Positions 54,396-63,632 of a stretch of 64,000 nucleotides of DNA are shown in pieces. Source of the DNA: Fidelibacterota bacterium (GTDB lineage Bacteria > Fidelibacterota > UBA8477 > JABMPR01); contig JAIPJF010000003.1 of NCBI GenBank assembly GCA_021734325.1, positions 62,001-126,000 of the forward strand, written 5' to 3'. The notes under the pieces are model-generated. The model was not told the DNA's origin. It ran no database searches and saw only the letters and a program-made list of their open reading frames with translations. Position numbers and translations under genes: made by a program. Position 1 is the first letter of the stretch. Every line of letters begins with the position of its first letter.

Positions 54396-55642
54396 GATAA
54401 CTGTCCTGCGATGAAAATCCGCAACATATTTAATGCGGTTTGAGCACTGATGATTTTATTCAATACCCGATCCGTACCAAATTGGAATCGCTTGATCTGC
54501 TGTTGTTCATGATCGGCCACACCGATATAGACGGTGCCAACAGGTTTCTCTTCACTTCCACCAGTGGGACCGGCAACACCTGAAACAGCAATGGCATAGT
54601 CAGCTCCGCTTTTTGCAAGCGTCCCGGATAACATTTCTGATACGGTTTCTTCACTGACAGCACCATGCTTGATCAGAGTATCTTCTTTGACACCGAGGAT
54701 GGCCATCTTGGTCTCATTGGCATAAGTAACATAGCCAGTGTTGAAATAATCACTGCTTCCGCTGATATCAGTGATCATGCTGGCGATCAGACCGCCTGTG
54801 CAGGATTCTGCAGTCGCCACTGTTGCCCCGTTCATCTTCAGTACCCTCCCCACGACGGATGAGAGACTGTCCTCATCCCTGCCAAAAATATTTGCCGGCA
54901 ACAGATCTGATATTCTGGCATAAATATCATTGAGCTTTCCCGTGTTCTCACCTTTGAAATTTGAGTCAAAGGAAACACGGATCGTCACAATAAAATGCTT
55001 GGGTAGATAAGCTACTTTGGCTTTCGGATATTCATCCAGAATCGGTTTGGTTAGCTCATATAATTTTGATTCAGGTACACCATTAGAATGAATATCCACA
55101 AATTCTGTGATCGCACCGGTAAGATCGCTCAGCATGGGGATGATATGCTCAGTAGTAATTGCCCGCATTTCGGCTGGAACACCGGGCATGACAAACAAAT
55201 GGGTTTGCTCGTGAAAAAAATACATCCCCTGAGCTGTGCCTTTTGAATTCATCAACAACCGTGCGTTTTCTGGGTACTCTGCCTGGGAGATATTTGATTG
55301 TGCGAATGCAAGACCCCGTTTGGCGAATCTCTCCTTCAGTTGTTCGAGGAGATCAGGATAGGTCTTTAGACCGACACCAAAATATTCGCAAAGAGCCGTT
55401 TTCGTGATATCATCATGGGTTGGACCTAATCCACCTGTAATAGTCACAACATCAGCTTCATTCAGGCTCCATTTTAATGCCTTTTTTATATTTTCATTCA
55501 CGTCCCCAATAATCAGCTTCTTGGATACTACAATTCCAATATCTCCCAACTGCCTTGAAATGAAGGCATTGTTTGAGTCAATCGTTTTCCCTGAAAGGAG
55601 TTCATCGCCGATTGAAATTGTGATCGCATTGAGCAAGCTCAT
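54392..55642 (-). CDS. cinA: CinA family protein with nicotinamide-nucleotide amidohydrolase domain
   Basis: A 416-residue two-domain protein. The N-terminal MoCF/COG1058 domain (about 1-170; SIGDELLSGKTIDSNNAFIS, TGGLGPTHDDIT) acts as an ADP-ribose-type pyrophosphatase in characterised members; a linker domain follows; the C-terminal PncC domain (about 255-416; VATAESCTGGLIASMITDISGSSDYFNTGYVTYANETK, AVSGVAGPTGGSEEKPVGTVYIG) deamidates NMN. Position next to recA is the classic competence-associated arrangement. It overlaps both neighbours by 4 nt. Confidence 0.95.
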   Translation of the reverse strand: MSLLNAITISIGDELLSGKTIDSNNAFISRQLGDIGIVVSKKLIIGDVNENIKKALKWSLNEADVVTITGGLGPTHDDITKTALCEYFGVGLKTYPDLLEQLKERFAKRGLAFAQSNISQAEYPENARLLMNSKGTAQGMYFFHEQTHLFVMPGVPAEMRAITTEHIIPMLSDLTGAITEFVDIHSNGVPESKLYELTKPILDEYPKAKVAYLPKHFIVTIRVSFDSNFKGENTGKLNDIYARISDLLPANIFGRDEDSLSSVVGRVLKMNGATVATAESCTGGLIASMITDISGSSDYFNTGYVTYANETKMAILGVKEDTLIKHGAVSEETVSEMLSGTLAKSGADYAIAVSGVAGPTGGSEEKPVGTVYIGVADHEQQQIKRFQFGTDRVLNKIISAQTALNMLRIFIAGQLS

Positions 55643-56094
55643 AATATTGCAGCGGCTCCCTGAATGAGCAGAAAAGCCAGAATTCCGGCAAGCACATCAT
55701 CCATCATGATCCCCAGGCCCCCAGGCAAGCGTTGTGCCTTATCAATGAGCCAGGGTTTCCAGATATCAAAAATTCGAAAAAGGATGAATGCAGCGAGCCA
55801 GTATTCCCAATGATGGGGTATGGCAACAACAGCGATCCACTGGCCAACCACTTCATCAATGACTATTTCACTCGGATCTTCAATTCCGATATGCTTGGCG
55901 ACAATGGTCGATGCCAGGGTGCCTGCGACGGCAATGATCAAAATGAGTCCAAGGGTCAGCAAATGGTTCTCATTCACGATGCTCCCCCAGAGAAAAGCGA
56001 TTGGGAGTGTTATCAGGGATCCGTACGTTCCCGGTGCACCTGGAATCCGCCCAACAAATCCAACGGAAGTGAAACTGCGAAGTAGAGGGATCAT
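55639..56094 (-). CDS. pgpA: Phosphatidylglycerophosphatase A
   Basis: A 151-residue membrane enzyme that removes phosphate from phosphatidylglycerophosphate. The N-terminal GFVGRIPGAPGTYGSLITLP and IEDPSEIVIDEVVGQWIAV, with the metal-binding Asp/Glu, and the C-terminal PGGLGIMMDDVLAGILAFLL are characteristic. It has about four hydrophobic helices. It directly follows pgsA with a 4-nt overlap, so consecutive enzymes of the phosphatidylglycerol route are coupled. Confidence 0.94.
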   Translation of the reverse strand: MIPLLRSFTSVGFVGRIPGAPGTYGSLITLPIAFLWGSIVNENHLLTLGLILIIAVAGTLASTIVAKHIGIEDPSEIVIDEVVGQWIAVVAIPHHWEYWLAAFILFRIFDIWKPWLIDKAQRLPGGLGIMMDDVLAGILAFLLIQGAAAIL

Positions 56095-56687
56095 GCTTTT
56101 GCTCTATGGAACAGGGACTTGACAAAATTCTTGTTGATCCAGAGATAGTGAAAACCCGTATAAGCAGTAACCAAGCCGGTCAGAATAAATATGGTCCCTG
56201 TAACAAACCATTCTTCGAGCCAATCCACGAGGGCATCCAATACCTCAAAATTCCCCATCAAAATGAATACAAGTCCCACGTACATCGAAATGTACTGAAA
56301 TGTCGTTTTCATCTTAGCCAGGCGACTGGTATTCATGGATTCTCCGCTTGCCAGCATACTCCAGCGTAAGAGGGTCACCATCATGTCACGCATGATGACG
56401 ACAGCAGTTATCCAGATGGGCATGATATCCATAATGTTGAGTGTAATGAACATGCTGTTGACCAGGATCTTGTCTGCCAATGGATCCATAAATTTTCCGA
56501 ATTCACTGACCACCTGCAGTTTCCGGGCCAGTATCCCATCAAACAGATCAGTCAGAGAACCTATCAGAAATAAGAAAAATGCCAAGAGGTGAAGGGTAAA
56601 TCCATCAAATCCAATCAGGAACCAAACAATGAGTGGGGTTACAACGATACGGAATATGGTCAGAATATTGGGTAAATTTTGTATCAT
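56091..56687 (-). CDS. pgsA: CDP-diacylglycerol--glycerol-3-phosphate 3-phosphatidyltransferase
   Basis: A 198-residue CDP-alcohol phosphatidyltransferase in the inner membrane, making phosphatidylglycerophosphate from CDP-diacylglycerol and glycerol-3-phosphate. The family signature DGx2ARx8Gx3Dx3D is read as DLFDGILARKLQVVSEFGKFMDPLADK (about 48-74), and LPNILTIFRIVVTPLIV opens the protein. About five helices are visible. It overlaps recR and pgpA by 4 nt each; gpsA, which makes its substrate, is 12 kb away. Confidence 0.95.
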   Translation of the reverse strand: MIQNLPNILTIFRIVVTPLIVWFLIGFDGFTLHLLAFFLFLIGSLTDLFDGILARKLQVVSEFGKFMDPLADKILVNSMFITLNIMDIMPIWITAVVIMRDMMVTLLRWSMLASGESMNTSRLAKMKTTFQYISMYVGLVFILMGNFEVLDALVDWLEEWFVTGTIFILTGLVTAYTGFHYLWINKNFVKSLFHRAKA

Positions 56688-57280
56688 AATATTTCATGCC
56701 TGTCGTCCAGGGCCCTCCCTAAGGTTACACCATCAATATATTCGAGGTCACCTCCACTGGGGATTCCCCTGGCAAGTCGAGTCACCTTCACATCTCGATC
56801 TTGAAGAATTCTTCCAAGATACAATGAAGTGGTTTCTCCCTCAACGCTGGGGTTCATCGCAATGATGACCTCCTTAATATTATCCAGGCGTTTCATGAGC
56901 GAATGAATGTTCAACTGATCCGGACCAATTCCTTCCAATGGTGAAAGCACCCCTCCGAGAATGTGATATTTACCACTGAATCTGCTGGTTTCCTCGATGG
57001 CCACAACATCCTTTGAATCCTCCACGATGCAAAGAATCCCATCATCCCTCCGCGTATCCAGACAAACGGGACAGGGATCAGCCTCTGTGATAAGATGACA
57101 GATGGAACAGGTGGTAAGCTTTTCCTGGCTTTCAAGGATCACTTCCCCAAACTGTCGAAGGTCTTCTTCCGGCCATTCCAGCAACTGAAAGGCCATGCGC
57201 TGTGCTGTTTTCTTCCCGATACCGGGAAATCTTGAAAACTGCTGGGTGATCCGCTCGAGGCTGTCTGGCAGAATTTTCAT
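56684..57280 (-). CDS. recR: Recombination protein RecR
   Basis: A 198-residue RecFOR-pathway protein that loads RecA at gaps. A helix-hairpin-helix ([20 protein letters not shown]), a four-Cys zinc finger ([16 protein letters not shown]), a Toprim domain ([38 protein letters not shown]) and a C-terminal Walker-B-like stretch ([17 protein letters not shown]) are all present. It overlaps ybaB and pgsA by 4 nt. The dnaX-ybaB-recR order is one of the best-conserved in bacteria. Confidence 0.97.
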   Translation of the reverse strand: MKILPDSLERITQQFSRFPGIGKKTAQRMAFQLLEWPEEDLRQFGEVILESQEKLTTCSICHLITEADPCPVCLDTRRDDGILCIVEDSKDVVAIEETSRFSGKYHILGGVLSPLEGIGPDQLNIHSLMKRLDNIKEVIIAMNPSVEGETTSLYLGRILQDRDVKVTRLARGIPSGGDLEYIDGVTLGRALDDRHEIL

Positions 57281-57603
57281 CCAAGTCCGGGTATATTTAA
57301 TCCAGCCATGCCACCGGTGACCTGTGCCATTCTTGAACTGGCAGCCTCCTGCGCATTGGCAAGTGCTTGATTCACGGCAGCCAGAACGAGATCCTCAACC
57401 ATATCAACATCATCTTCCAAGACATCTGGCTCAATTTTGATGGATAGAATTTGCATTTTCGCATTGGCTCTAACATAAACCATCCCACCACCGGCAGAGC
57501 CCTCTACCTCAATACTGGCCAGTTCCTCTTGTGCTTTTTCCATCTCTTTTTGCATTCGCTGGGCCTGCTTCAGTAAATTGCCCATACCGCCTTTTGGCAT
57601 CAT
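57277..57603 (-). CDS. ybaB: YbaB/EbfC nucleoid-associated protein
   Basis: A 108-residue dimeric DNA-binding protein that coats the nucleoid. A Met/Gln-rich start ([35 protein letters not shown]), [21 protein letters not shown] and the closing [14 protein letters not shown] are diagnostic. It has no enzymatic motif. It is coupled to recR by a 4-nt overlap and lies 39 nt after dnaX. Confidence 0.95.
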   Translation of the reverse strand: MMPKGGMGNLLKQAQRMQKEMEKAQEELASIEVEGSAGGGMVYVRANAKMQILSIKIEPDVLEDDVDMVEDLVLAAVNQALANAQEAASSRMAQVTGGMAGLNIPGLG

Positions 57604-57642
57604 TGGAGTTTTCTCCTATTGTGTTAAGAATGGATTTTTGTT

Positions 57643-59418
57643 CTAATCGTCAATGATCTCACCATCGAAGATGTCCAGGAGGTGTTGTGACGTTGGATGA
57701 GACAAAATTTCATCCTCTTTTCTCTGTTTCGGTTTATGTCCGTTTTTCTCGATTAATTTTACCAGCATTTTTGCTCCAAAAGTCTCTGAGGCGATCTGCT
57801 GGATATCCTTGATCGATTTATTCAACGTTTGGACATGGTACTTTTGTTCCGGTGCAAAGGTGATCGAGAGAGTGCCCGATTCAAAATGACTGGGGGTGCC
57901 TTCAGCCATAAATGCTCCAGTCGTTTTACCAACCCGACCCAGATTCTCGGTGAAGGTCTCCCATTTGGTGAGCAATTGGTCCAAACTGAGTGCTTGCTGG
58001 GTAGAAGATGGAAGATCGTCTGACTCTGCTGGTGCTTCCAGAGAATCATCAATCTGAGATTTCTTAGCAATTTCCAATTCCAGTTCAACCGGGGGTGGAT
58101 TTTCAGCGATTTTTTGATTTTCTGGCGGTGGTTCTTCACGCGATACACGTTCCGGTTCGCTCTCAGTTACCACCACAGTACCCTTACTGGGTAGCACCTC
58201 GGATGAATGCTCTTTTTTGGGATCAGCTTCCACAGCGGCCAGTATTACAGGTTTTGGAGCAGGCCTGGGTCTGGATTGTGTGGATTTGCCACTCAACAGG
58301 GCATCTATGTCCAGTGCTCTGGAACTTCTTACCAATTTCAAAAGCATCAATTCAACGCTTACGAGCTGGTTACTAACGAATCTCTGTTCCCGGATGGTTT
58401 CGATGACCAGTGTCTGCATCCTGAGGAGATCCCTTTCCTCAAAATATTCAACCTGCTCTGCATACGCCTTTGCATCGTTGTCAGATACATCCAGAAAATC
58501 TGTGATACCGGCAACCTTCACGACAAGGAGATTACGAATATGCTCACTCAAACCGTTCAGAAATTCGGTTATACTGATCCCTCTTGAAAATAACAAATTC
58601 GCCTGTGTGATGATGCTCTCAGCTGACTGGCTTGCGACATGATGAAAAATGTCAAAATAAATGCTCGCATCAAGCACTCCCAGGACACGCCTCACCAACT
58701 CAATGCTCGCCTCTTCCTCTGCAAATGCAGAGACCTGATCCATAAGACTGAGTGCATCTCTCAAACTACCGGCAGCTTTGCGGGCAATGAGCGCCAGGCC
58801 TTCATCGGCAATCTTAATTGCCTCATTATTACAAATCATATTCAGACGGGCGACCATGGTTTCAGTCGATATCATCCTGAAATCATATCGTTGGCATCTG
58901 GAAAGGATGGTCAAAGGAACTTTATGGGGCTCTGTAGTTGCAAATATGAACAAAACCTTTGGTGGTGGTTCCTCCAGGGTTTTTAGCAAGGCATTGAATG
59001 CCTCTTTTGTAAGCATGTGAACTTCATCGATGATATAGACGCGATAATTGGAATTGGCTGGTGGATATTTGACCACTTCCCTCAACTCACGGATTGCATC
59101 AATTCCCCGGGTAGAAGCCCCATCGACCTCCAAAACATCAATACTGCGTCCGCCTGTAATTTCTTTACAGTGGTTGCATACATTGCATGGATTACCATCT
59201 GAGGGATTCTCACAATTGATTGCCTTGGCAAGAATTCTGGCTGAAGTCGTTTTTCCCACACCACGGGGACCGGTAAAAATATATCCATTGGCCAGTCTTT
59301 GCCTCAGAAGGGCATTTCGCAGCGTTCGAGATACATGATCTTGACCTACCACGTCCTCAAAGGTTTGTGGACGGTATTTCAGTGAGGAAACGATATATGC
59401 AGGATCTTGATTTACCAC
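57643..59418 (-). CDS. dnaX: DNA polymerase III subunits gamma and tau
   Basis: A 591-residue clamp-loader ATPase. The N-terminal AAA domain has Walker A GPRGVGKTTSARILAKAINC, four zinc cysteines (CENPSDGNPCNVCNHC), Walker B VYIIDEVHML and sensor SRCQRYDF. Domain III follows to about 360, then a Pro/Glu-rich linker and a tau-like C-terminal domain (LSLDQLLTKWETFTENLG onward). I saw no A-rich slippery site, so a separate gamma form by frameshifting is not supported. The start is GTG (MVNQDPAY). The SRP RNA gene lies immediately upstream. Confidence 0.95.
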   Translation of the reverse strand: MVNQDPAYIVSSLKYRPQTFEDVVGQDHVSRTLRNALLRQRLANGYIFTGPRGVGKTTSARILAKAINCENPSDGNPCNVCNHCKEITGGRSIDVLEVDGASTRGIDAIRELREVVKYPPANSNYRVYIIDEVHMLTKEAFNALLKTLEEPPPKVLFIFATTEPHKVPLTILSRCQRYDFRMISTETMVARLNMICNNEAIKIADEGLALIARKAAGSLRDALSLMDQVSAFAEEEASIELVRRVLGVLDASIYFDIFHHVASQSAESIITQANLLFSRGISITEFLNGLSEHIRNLLVVKVAGITDFLDVSDNDAKAYAEQVEYFEERDLLRMQTLVIETIREQRFVSNQLVSVELMLLKLVRSSRALDIDALLSGKSTQSRPRPAPKPVILAAVEADPKKEHSSEVLPSKGTVVVTESEPERVSREEPPPENQKIAENPPPVELELEIAKKSQIDDSLEAPAESDDLPSSTQQALSLDQLLTKWETFTENLGRVGKTTGAFMAEGTPSHFESGTLSITFAPEQKYHVQTLNKSIKDIQQIASETFGAKMLVKLIEKNGHKPKQRKEDEILSHPTSQHLLDIFDGEIIDD

Positions 59419-59456
59419 AGCTTTAGACTTTCCAGTTTATGTAAATGATCTGATAC

Positions 59457-59579
<123 letters not shown>

Positions 59580-59672
59580 ATACCAGCTACGTGAATATTT
59601 CATTCCAAAAAATAGCGAAATAATGTATTAATTATTCAGGGTGAAGGAAGGGTGATTTGAGAAATAACGGAC

Positions 59673-60980
59673 TTAGACGCCCAGCATATCCTCTTTCACA
59701 AAGAATTGTTCCATCACTTTGATCATCATTTCATGATCCCGGGCACCACTCATCTCCCGGATCGAGTGCATTGAGAGCATGGCGTTCCCCACATCCACGA
59801 CAGGAATACCCAAACCTGTGGCCGTGATTGGTCCAATGGTTGACCCACAGGGAAGATCTGTCTTATGTACATAGTGTTGTACAGGAACCTTCACATCCTT
59901 ACATAATTGCTCAAAAATTGAAGAAGTAAGCGCCCCGGTTGCATAGCGGTGATTCGCATTTTTTTTGATCACAGGACCCCCATTCAATTTAACTGCATGA
60001 CGTGGATCGTGAAATTCGGTGTAGTTGGGGTGAATTGCGTGTGCCCCGTCTGCAGAAATACAGATGCTCGAGGCAAGTCCCCTCTGGAGTGCATGTTTGA
60101 CATCTGAAGTTTCAAATATCCGGAGTACGATATCCCTGATAAAGGATGAGGCTGCTCCATTTTGGGTTGAACTGCCGATTTCTTCGTTATCAAACAGCGC
60201 AATCATGGCCGTTTGGGGATTTTTGAACTCCGATTGGGTAAGCGATTTAAGTGCAGCATGACACATGGTAAGATTATCCAGTCTACCACTAACAATGAAC
60301 TCCCCATTCAAACCACTCAGCACTGCGGCCTGTGTATCATAGCACTCAAGCTGCCAGTTGATAATCAATTCTTTTTCAAGCCCAAGCGTATTTGAAATAA
60401 GATTCCGAATGAGATTTTCATCAATGGCTTTCCCCTCTGAATTCTCTAAGGCAAGGATGGGTGGCATATGGGTTTGCTTATTGAGTAATAGTCCCTTCTC
60501 ATTGACCTCACGATTAAGATGGATTGCGAGTTGAGGCACCCTCAGGAGCACTGAATCAGATTTGAAAGATTTTACTTTCAGTTGAGAACCATCTTTAACT
60601 ATAACTCTCCCTGCAAGGGAAAGATCGCGATCGGTCCAGCTTGCGAGCAAGGGACCGCCATATACCTCAACACCGAGTTGAACGTATCCACTCTGACTAT
60701 ATACACCCCTCGGTTTCAGATGCAGGCCAGGTGAATCCGTATGGGCTCCGATCAGGCGCACGCCAGGTTTATCCCCCATCCCCATTTTCCAGGCAAGCAG
60801 TGCACTTTCACTCCTTATCACATAATATTTGCCCTGCGCCAGCAGATCCCATTCATCTTGTTCATACAGTCGGGTGAATCCATGGGCGATGAGTTCCTCT
60901 TCAGCACTCTGGACAGCGTGGTAGGCCGTTACACTCTTATCGAGAAAGGTGAGTAAATCTGAAATTAGTGGGGTGGACAT
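59673..60980 (-). CDS. apeB: M18 family aminopeptidase
   Basis: A 435-residue cytoplasmic dizinc aminopeptidase of the aspartyl/yeast ApI type. Metal and catalytic motifs: GAHTDSPGLHLKP (about 78-90), VSGRLDNLTMCHAALKSL, ALFDNEEIGSSTQNGAAS (catalytic Glu-Glu) and ISADGAHAIHPNY, with a C-terminal zinc His in MLSMHSIREMSGARD. It removes N-terminal, often acidic, residues and forms a dodecamer in characterised members. A small hairpin at 60997-61013 stands just before its AAAGGAG ribosome site. Confidence 0.92.
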   Translation of the reverse strand: MSTPLISDLLTFLDKSVTAYHAVQSAEEELIAHGFTRLYEQDEWDLLAQGKYYVIRSESALLAWKMGMGDKPGVRLIGAHTDSPGLHLKPRGVYSQSGYVQLGVEVYGGPLLASWTDRDLSLAGRVIVKDGSQLKVKSFKSDSVLLRVPQLAIHLNREVNEKGLLLNKQTHMPPILALENSEGKAIDENLIRNLISNTLGLEKELIINWQLECYDTQAAVLSGLNGEFIVSGRLDNLTMCHAALKSLTQSEFKNPQTAMIALFDNEEIGSSTQNGAASSFIRDIVLRIFETSDVKHALQRGLASSICISADGAHAIHPNYTEFHDPRHAVKLNGGPVIKKNANHRYATGALTSSIFEQLCKDVKVPVQHYVHKTDLPCGSTIGPITATGLGIPVVDVGNAMLSMHSIREMSGARDHEMMIKVMEQFFVKEDMLGV

Positions 60981-61030
60981 TGTTACTCCTTTTAGCTGCA
61001 GCAGCTTGCTGCATTAAGGTTTTTTAAAAT

Positions 61031-62140
61031 TCACGCTCTTCGTTTAAAATATTTCCCCGGAAGTTGTTGGACAAGGCCCTTCATCTCGAGCTGGAGCAGA
61101 ATACTGAGCAGGGAAAAGGTCGTCTGATCGGTTTCAACTGCTAGATCATCAATCTGGATTGCTTCGTCCCCCTTGATCTTTTCATACACTTCCTGCTCTT
61201 TTGCGTCCAGTCCGATGCTCAATTCCTGTTGTCCCCCGGATTGGCCCAACTGGAATTTGTCTCCAAGTTCGGATAGGATATCATCAACGCTTTCAACCAG
61301 TTTGGCCCCCTGTCGGATCAGTCCATTTGTCCCCCGGCTCTGACGACTATTGATGGCGCCTGGCACAGCAAAGACTTCCCGATTTTGATCCAGGGCGAAA
61401 TACGCCGTGATCAAGGAACCACTTCTTTCAGCCGCTTCAATTACCAAGGTTCCCAATGAAAGTCCTGAAATAATGCGGTTTCGTCTTGGAAAATTGGGAG
61501 CATCCGGTTTCGAACCCATGAGGAATTCAGAGACCAACAATCCCTGATTTCCAATTTCGTCATAAAGCGTTCTATTCTCGGCTGGATAGACGCGATCGAT
61601 ACCATTTCCTAGGACAACAATCGTGGGCCCATTTGATCTCAGGCAAGCAGTGTGAACATATGTATCGATACCTTTCGCGCCACCGGAAACAACAGCATAT
61701 CCACTTTTAACTAGTCCTTGTGCAAAATCAACAGCCGTTTCTTTCCCATAACGGGTGGGTGTCCGGGTCCCCACGATTGCGACACTTCTCTGCTTCAGAA
61801 GCTCTATATTACCCCTACAAAATAGCGCTATGGGCGGATCATAGATTTGTTTTAAGCTATCAGGATAGGCATCATCCCAAATAGGAATAATCTCCACTTC
61901 GAATTTCTCTGTCAGTTGGTATTGACCTGCAATGAGGTCCTCATCCGGCGGTAATAGAATGGACTGTGCGGTCTTTTCTTTAATCCCACTGATCTGTGTT
62001 AATTGCCTAAAATCGGCAGAGAAAACCTTCTCCAGTGATCCAAAGGCAGTGATCAGATCAAGACTTTTCCTGGGACCTACTCCTGGGATGCTGAGAATGC
62101 GAATAAGGTCTGAGAAATCTTTATTCACCGATACTGTCAA
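61031..62140 (-). CDS. dprA: DNA processing protein DprA
   Basis: A 369-residue protein that receives incoming single-stranded DNA and loads RecA in transformation. An N-terminal helix-hairpin-helix/SAM-like region (IPGVGPRKSLDLI) precedes the Rossmann core: VAIVGTRTPTRYGKETAVDFAQGLVKSGYAVVSGGAKGIDTYVH, VVLGNGIDRVYPAENR, LVSEFLMG, FPRRNRIISGLSLGTLVIEAAERSGSLITA. A C-terminal winged helix (DEAIQIDDLAVETDQTTFSLLSILLQLEMKGLVQQLPGKYF) is present. The TTG start overlaps obgE by 20 nt; a GTG four codons later is possible. Confidence 0.95.
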   Translation of the reverse strand: MTVSVNKDFSDLIRILSIPGVGPRKSLDLITAFGSLEKVFSADFRQLTQISGIKEKTAQSILLPPDEDLIAGQYQLTEKFEVEIIPIWDDAYPDSLKQIYDPPIALFCRGNIELLKQRSVAIVGTRTPTRYGKETAVDFAQGLVKSGYAVVSGGAKGIDTYVHTACLRSNGPTIVVLGNGIDRVYPAENRTLYDEIGNQGLLVSEFLMGSKPDAPNFPRRNRIISGLSLGTLVIEAAERSGSLITAYFALDQNREVFAVPGAINSRQSRGTNGLIRQGAKLVESVDDILSELGDKFQLGQSGGQQELSIGLDAKEQEVYEKIKGDEAIQIDDLAVETDQTTFSLLSILLQLEMKGLVQQLPGKYFKRRA

Positions 62141-63092
62141 CCAGTGCTTTCAGGAGAGTATCCAAACCCTCGCCGCTAATGGATGAAATTGGATAAATAT
62201 CAATCGGTTCAAAGGTCGACATTTTTGGGACACCCACATAGGCATCCATCTTTGTTAGAGCCAATATGCGCTTGCGCTTGAGTAGATTTGGGCTGAATTT
62301 ATTGATTTCATTGTGGAGGAGGCGATAAGATTCGGCGGGATCCTCATCGTTGGCGTCAACCAGAAACAACAACACGCTACAGCGTTCGACGTGTCTCAGG
62401 AATTGGGTCCCCAAGCCCTTGCCTTCATGAGCACCTTCAACAAGTCCAGGAATATCGGCCATGACAAAACTTGCATATTCCCCGGATTTGACAATCCCCA
62501 GATTGGGAACAAGGGTGGTAAAGGGGTAATCAGCAATTTTGGGCTTAGCTCTTGAGACACGGGACAATAATGTTGATTTTCCAGCGTTGGGTAATCCCAC
62601 AAGACCAACATCGGCCAGCACCTTGAGTTCAAGTTCAAGCATTCGTTCCTGACCAGCCCTGCCCTCTTCAAATTCTCTCGGTGCCTGATGGGTGGCAGTT
62701 ACAAATTCAGCATTGCCTCTTCCACCCCATCCACCGCGCGCAGCAACGATTGATTCACCTGCCTGTATCAGATCAGCCAGAATCTCTCCTGTGTCGGCAT
62801 CCTTCACAACCGTACCGGCGGGGACATGAATTGTTACGTCGGCTCCACTCTTCCCCTGACGGAGACTCCCCTCTCCATGCCGACCGCGATCTGCCTTATA
62901 AATTCTATGATAACGAATATCCTGGAGTGTATGGAGTTGTGTATCCGCTTGTAGAATAATAGACCCGCCATTCCCGCCATTCCCCCCAGCCGGTCCGCCT
63001 TTGGGAACAAACTTCTCACGCCGAAAGGCGACGATCCCATTGCCACCGTGACCGGCGATTACCTTGATTTTCACATAGTCGATAAATCTCAT
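62121..63092 (-). CDS. obgE: GTPase Obg/CgtA
   Basis: A 323-residue ribosome-assembly GTPase. The glycine-rich N-terminal Obg fold (about 1-158; VIAGHGGNGIVAFRREKFVPKGGPAGGNGG) is followed by the G domain with G1 GLPNAGKSTLL, G2 FTTLVPNLG, G3 DIPGLVEG, G4 LTKMD and G5 SSISGEG. It lacks the C-terminal OCT domain found in some relatives. It acts in 50S maturation and in stress signalling through ppGpp. It stands between a lipoprotein gene and dprA. Confidence 0.97.
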   Translation of the reverse strand: MRFIDYVKIKVIAGHGGNGIVAFRREKFVPKGGPAGGNGGNGGSIILQADTQLHTLQDIRYHRIYKADRGRHGEGSLRQGKSGADVTIHVPAGTVVKDADTGEILADLIQAGESIVAARGGWGGRGNAEFVTATHQAPREFEEGRAGQERMLELELKVLADVGLVGLPNAGKSTLLSRVSRAKPKIADYPFTTLVPNLGIVKSGEYASFVMADIPGLVEGAHEGKGLGTQFLRHVERCSVLLFLVDANDEDPAESYRLLHNEINKFSPNLLKRKRILALTKMDAYVGVPKMSTFEPIDIYPISSISGEGLDTLLKALVDSIGE

Positions 63093-63101
63093 GGTAATTC
63101 C

Positions 63102-63632
63102 CTATTGATGCTGCTGGGCAAGTGAATTCATCCTATTCTTAAAATATATCTGGAATGATGGATCCTTGATGTTCATGTCACTCATCACAATCTCAGATAC
63201 TTCGGCATAGTCAAAGCCACACAGGACAGTCAATTGACCTGAACGATCCCATGCGTCATGAACCCTGACATGATTCATGATCCTTTCCAGGGTGACTGGC
63301 AACATGGAAAGCAGCTCGAATTGCTGGTCATCTGAATACGTGGTTTGGCTCTCCACCCAAAAATTTCTGAGAACGTGTTCGATTTCATTGCTCAAGATTC
63401 CATTCAATTCCGATTGGGCCTTCTGAATGGACTGGGTGAGGTCTGAATTTTCGACTGAAGTAAGATTGATGACAATAAAAATGGTATCGCGAGTATCCAA
63501 TGGGGTTTCAACCCAAACTGGTTCCTCATGGGCTTCCACACTTGGAAGATCGTACTCGACCTGCTTTGCAGCGCATGCAACAATGAGATATAGTCCCACA
63601 ATGATGACAAATATCCGGCTGCTTCGTTTCAT
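63102..63632 (-). CDS. Hypothetical lipoprotein
   Basis: A 176-residue protein with a lipoprotein signal peptide (basic start, hydrophobic core IFVIIVGLYLIV, lipobox-like LIVAC, lipid on Cys about 20). The mature part is mostly helical and acidic, with no recognised domain and no further cysteine pairs except one near the C-terminus. It would be carried to the outer membrane by a LolCDE system such as the one at 9.7-12.8 kb. It overlaps the hutH stop by 4 nt and ends 9 nt before obgE. Function unknown. Confidence 0.65.
   Translation of the reverse strand: MKRSSRIFVIIVGLYLIVACAAKQVEYDLPSVEAHEEPVWVETPLDTRDTIFIVINLTSVENSDLTQSIQKAQSELNGILSNEIEHVLRNFWVESQTTYSDDQQFELLSMLPVTLERIMNHVRVHDAWDRSGQLTVLCGFDYAEVSEIVMSDMNIKDPSFQIYFKNRMNSLAQQHQ

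Noticed and set aside
60997-61013. Perfect 7-bp hairpin between dprA and the M18 aminopeptidase as a dprA terminator
   Set aside because: On the minus strand no T-run follows; the T-rich side lies on the plus strand, where no gene ends. It may influence translation but is unsupported.
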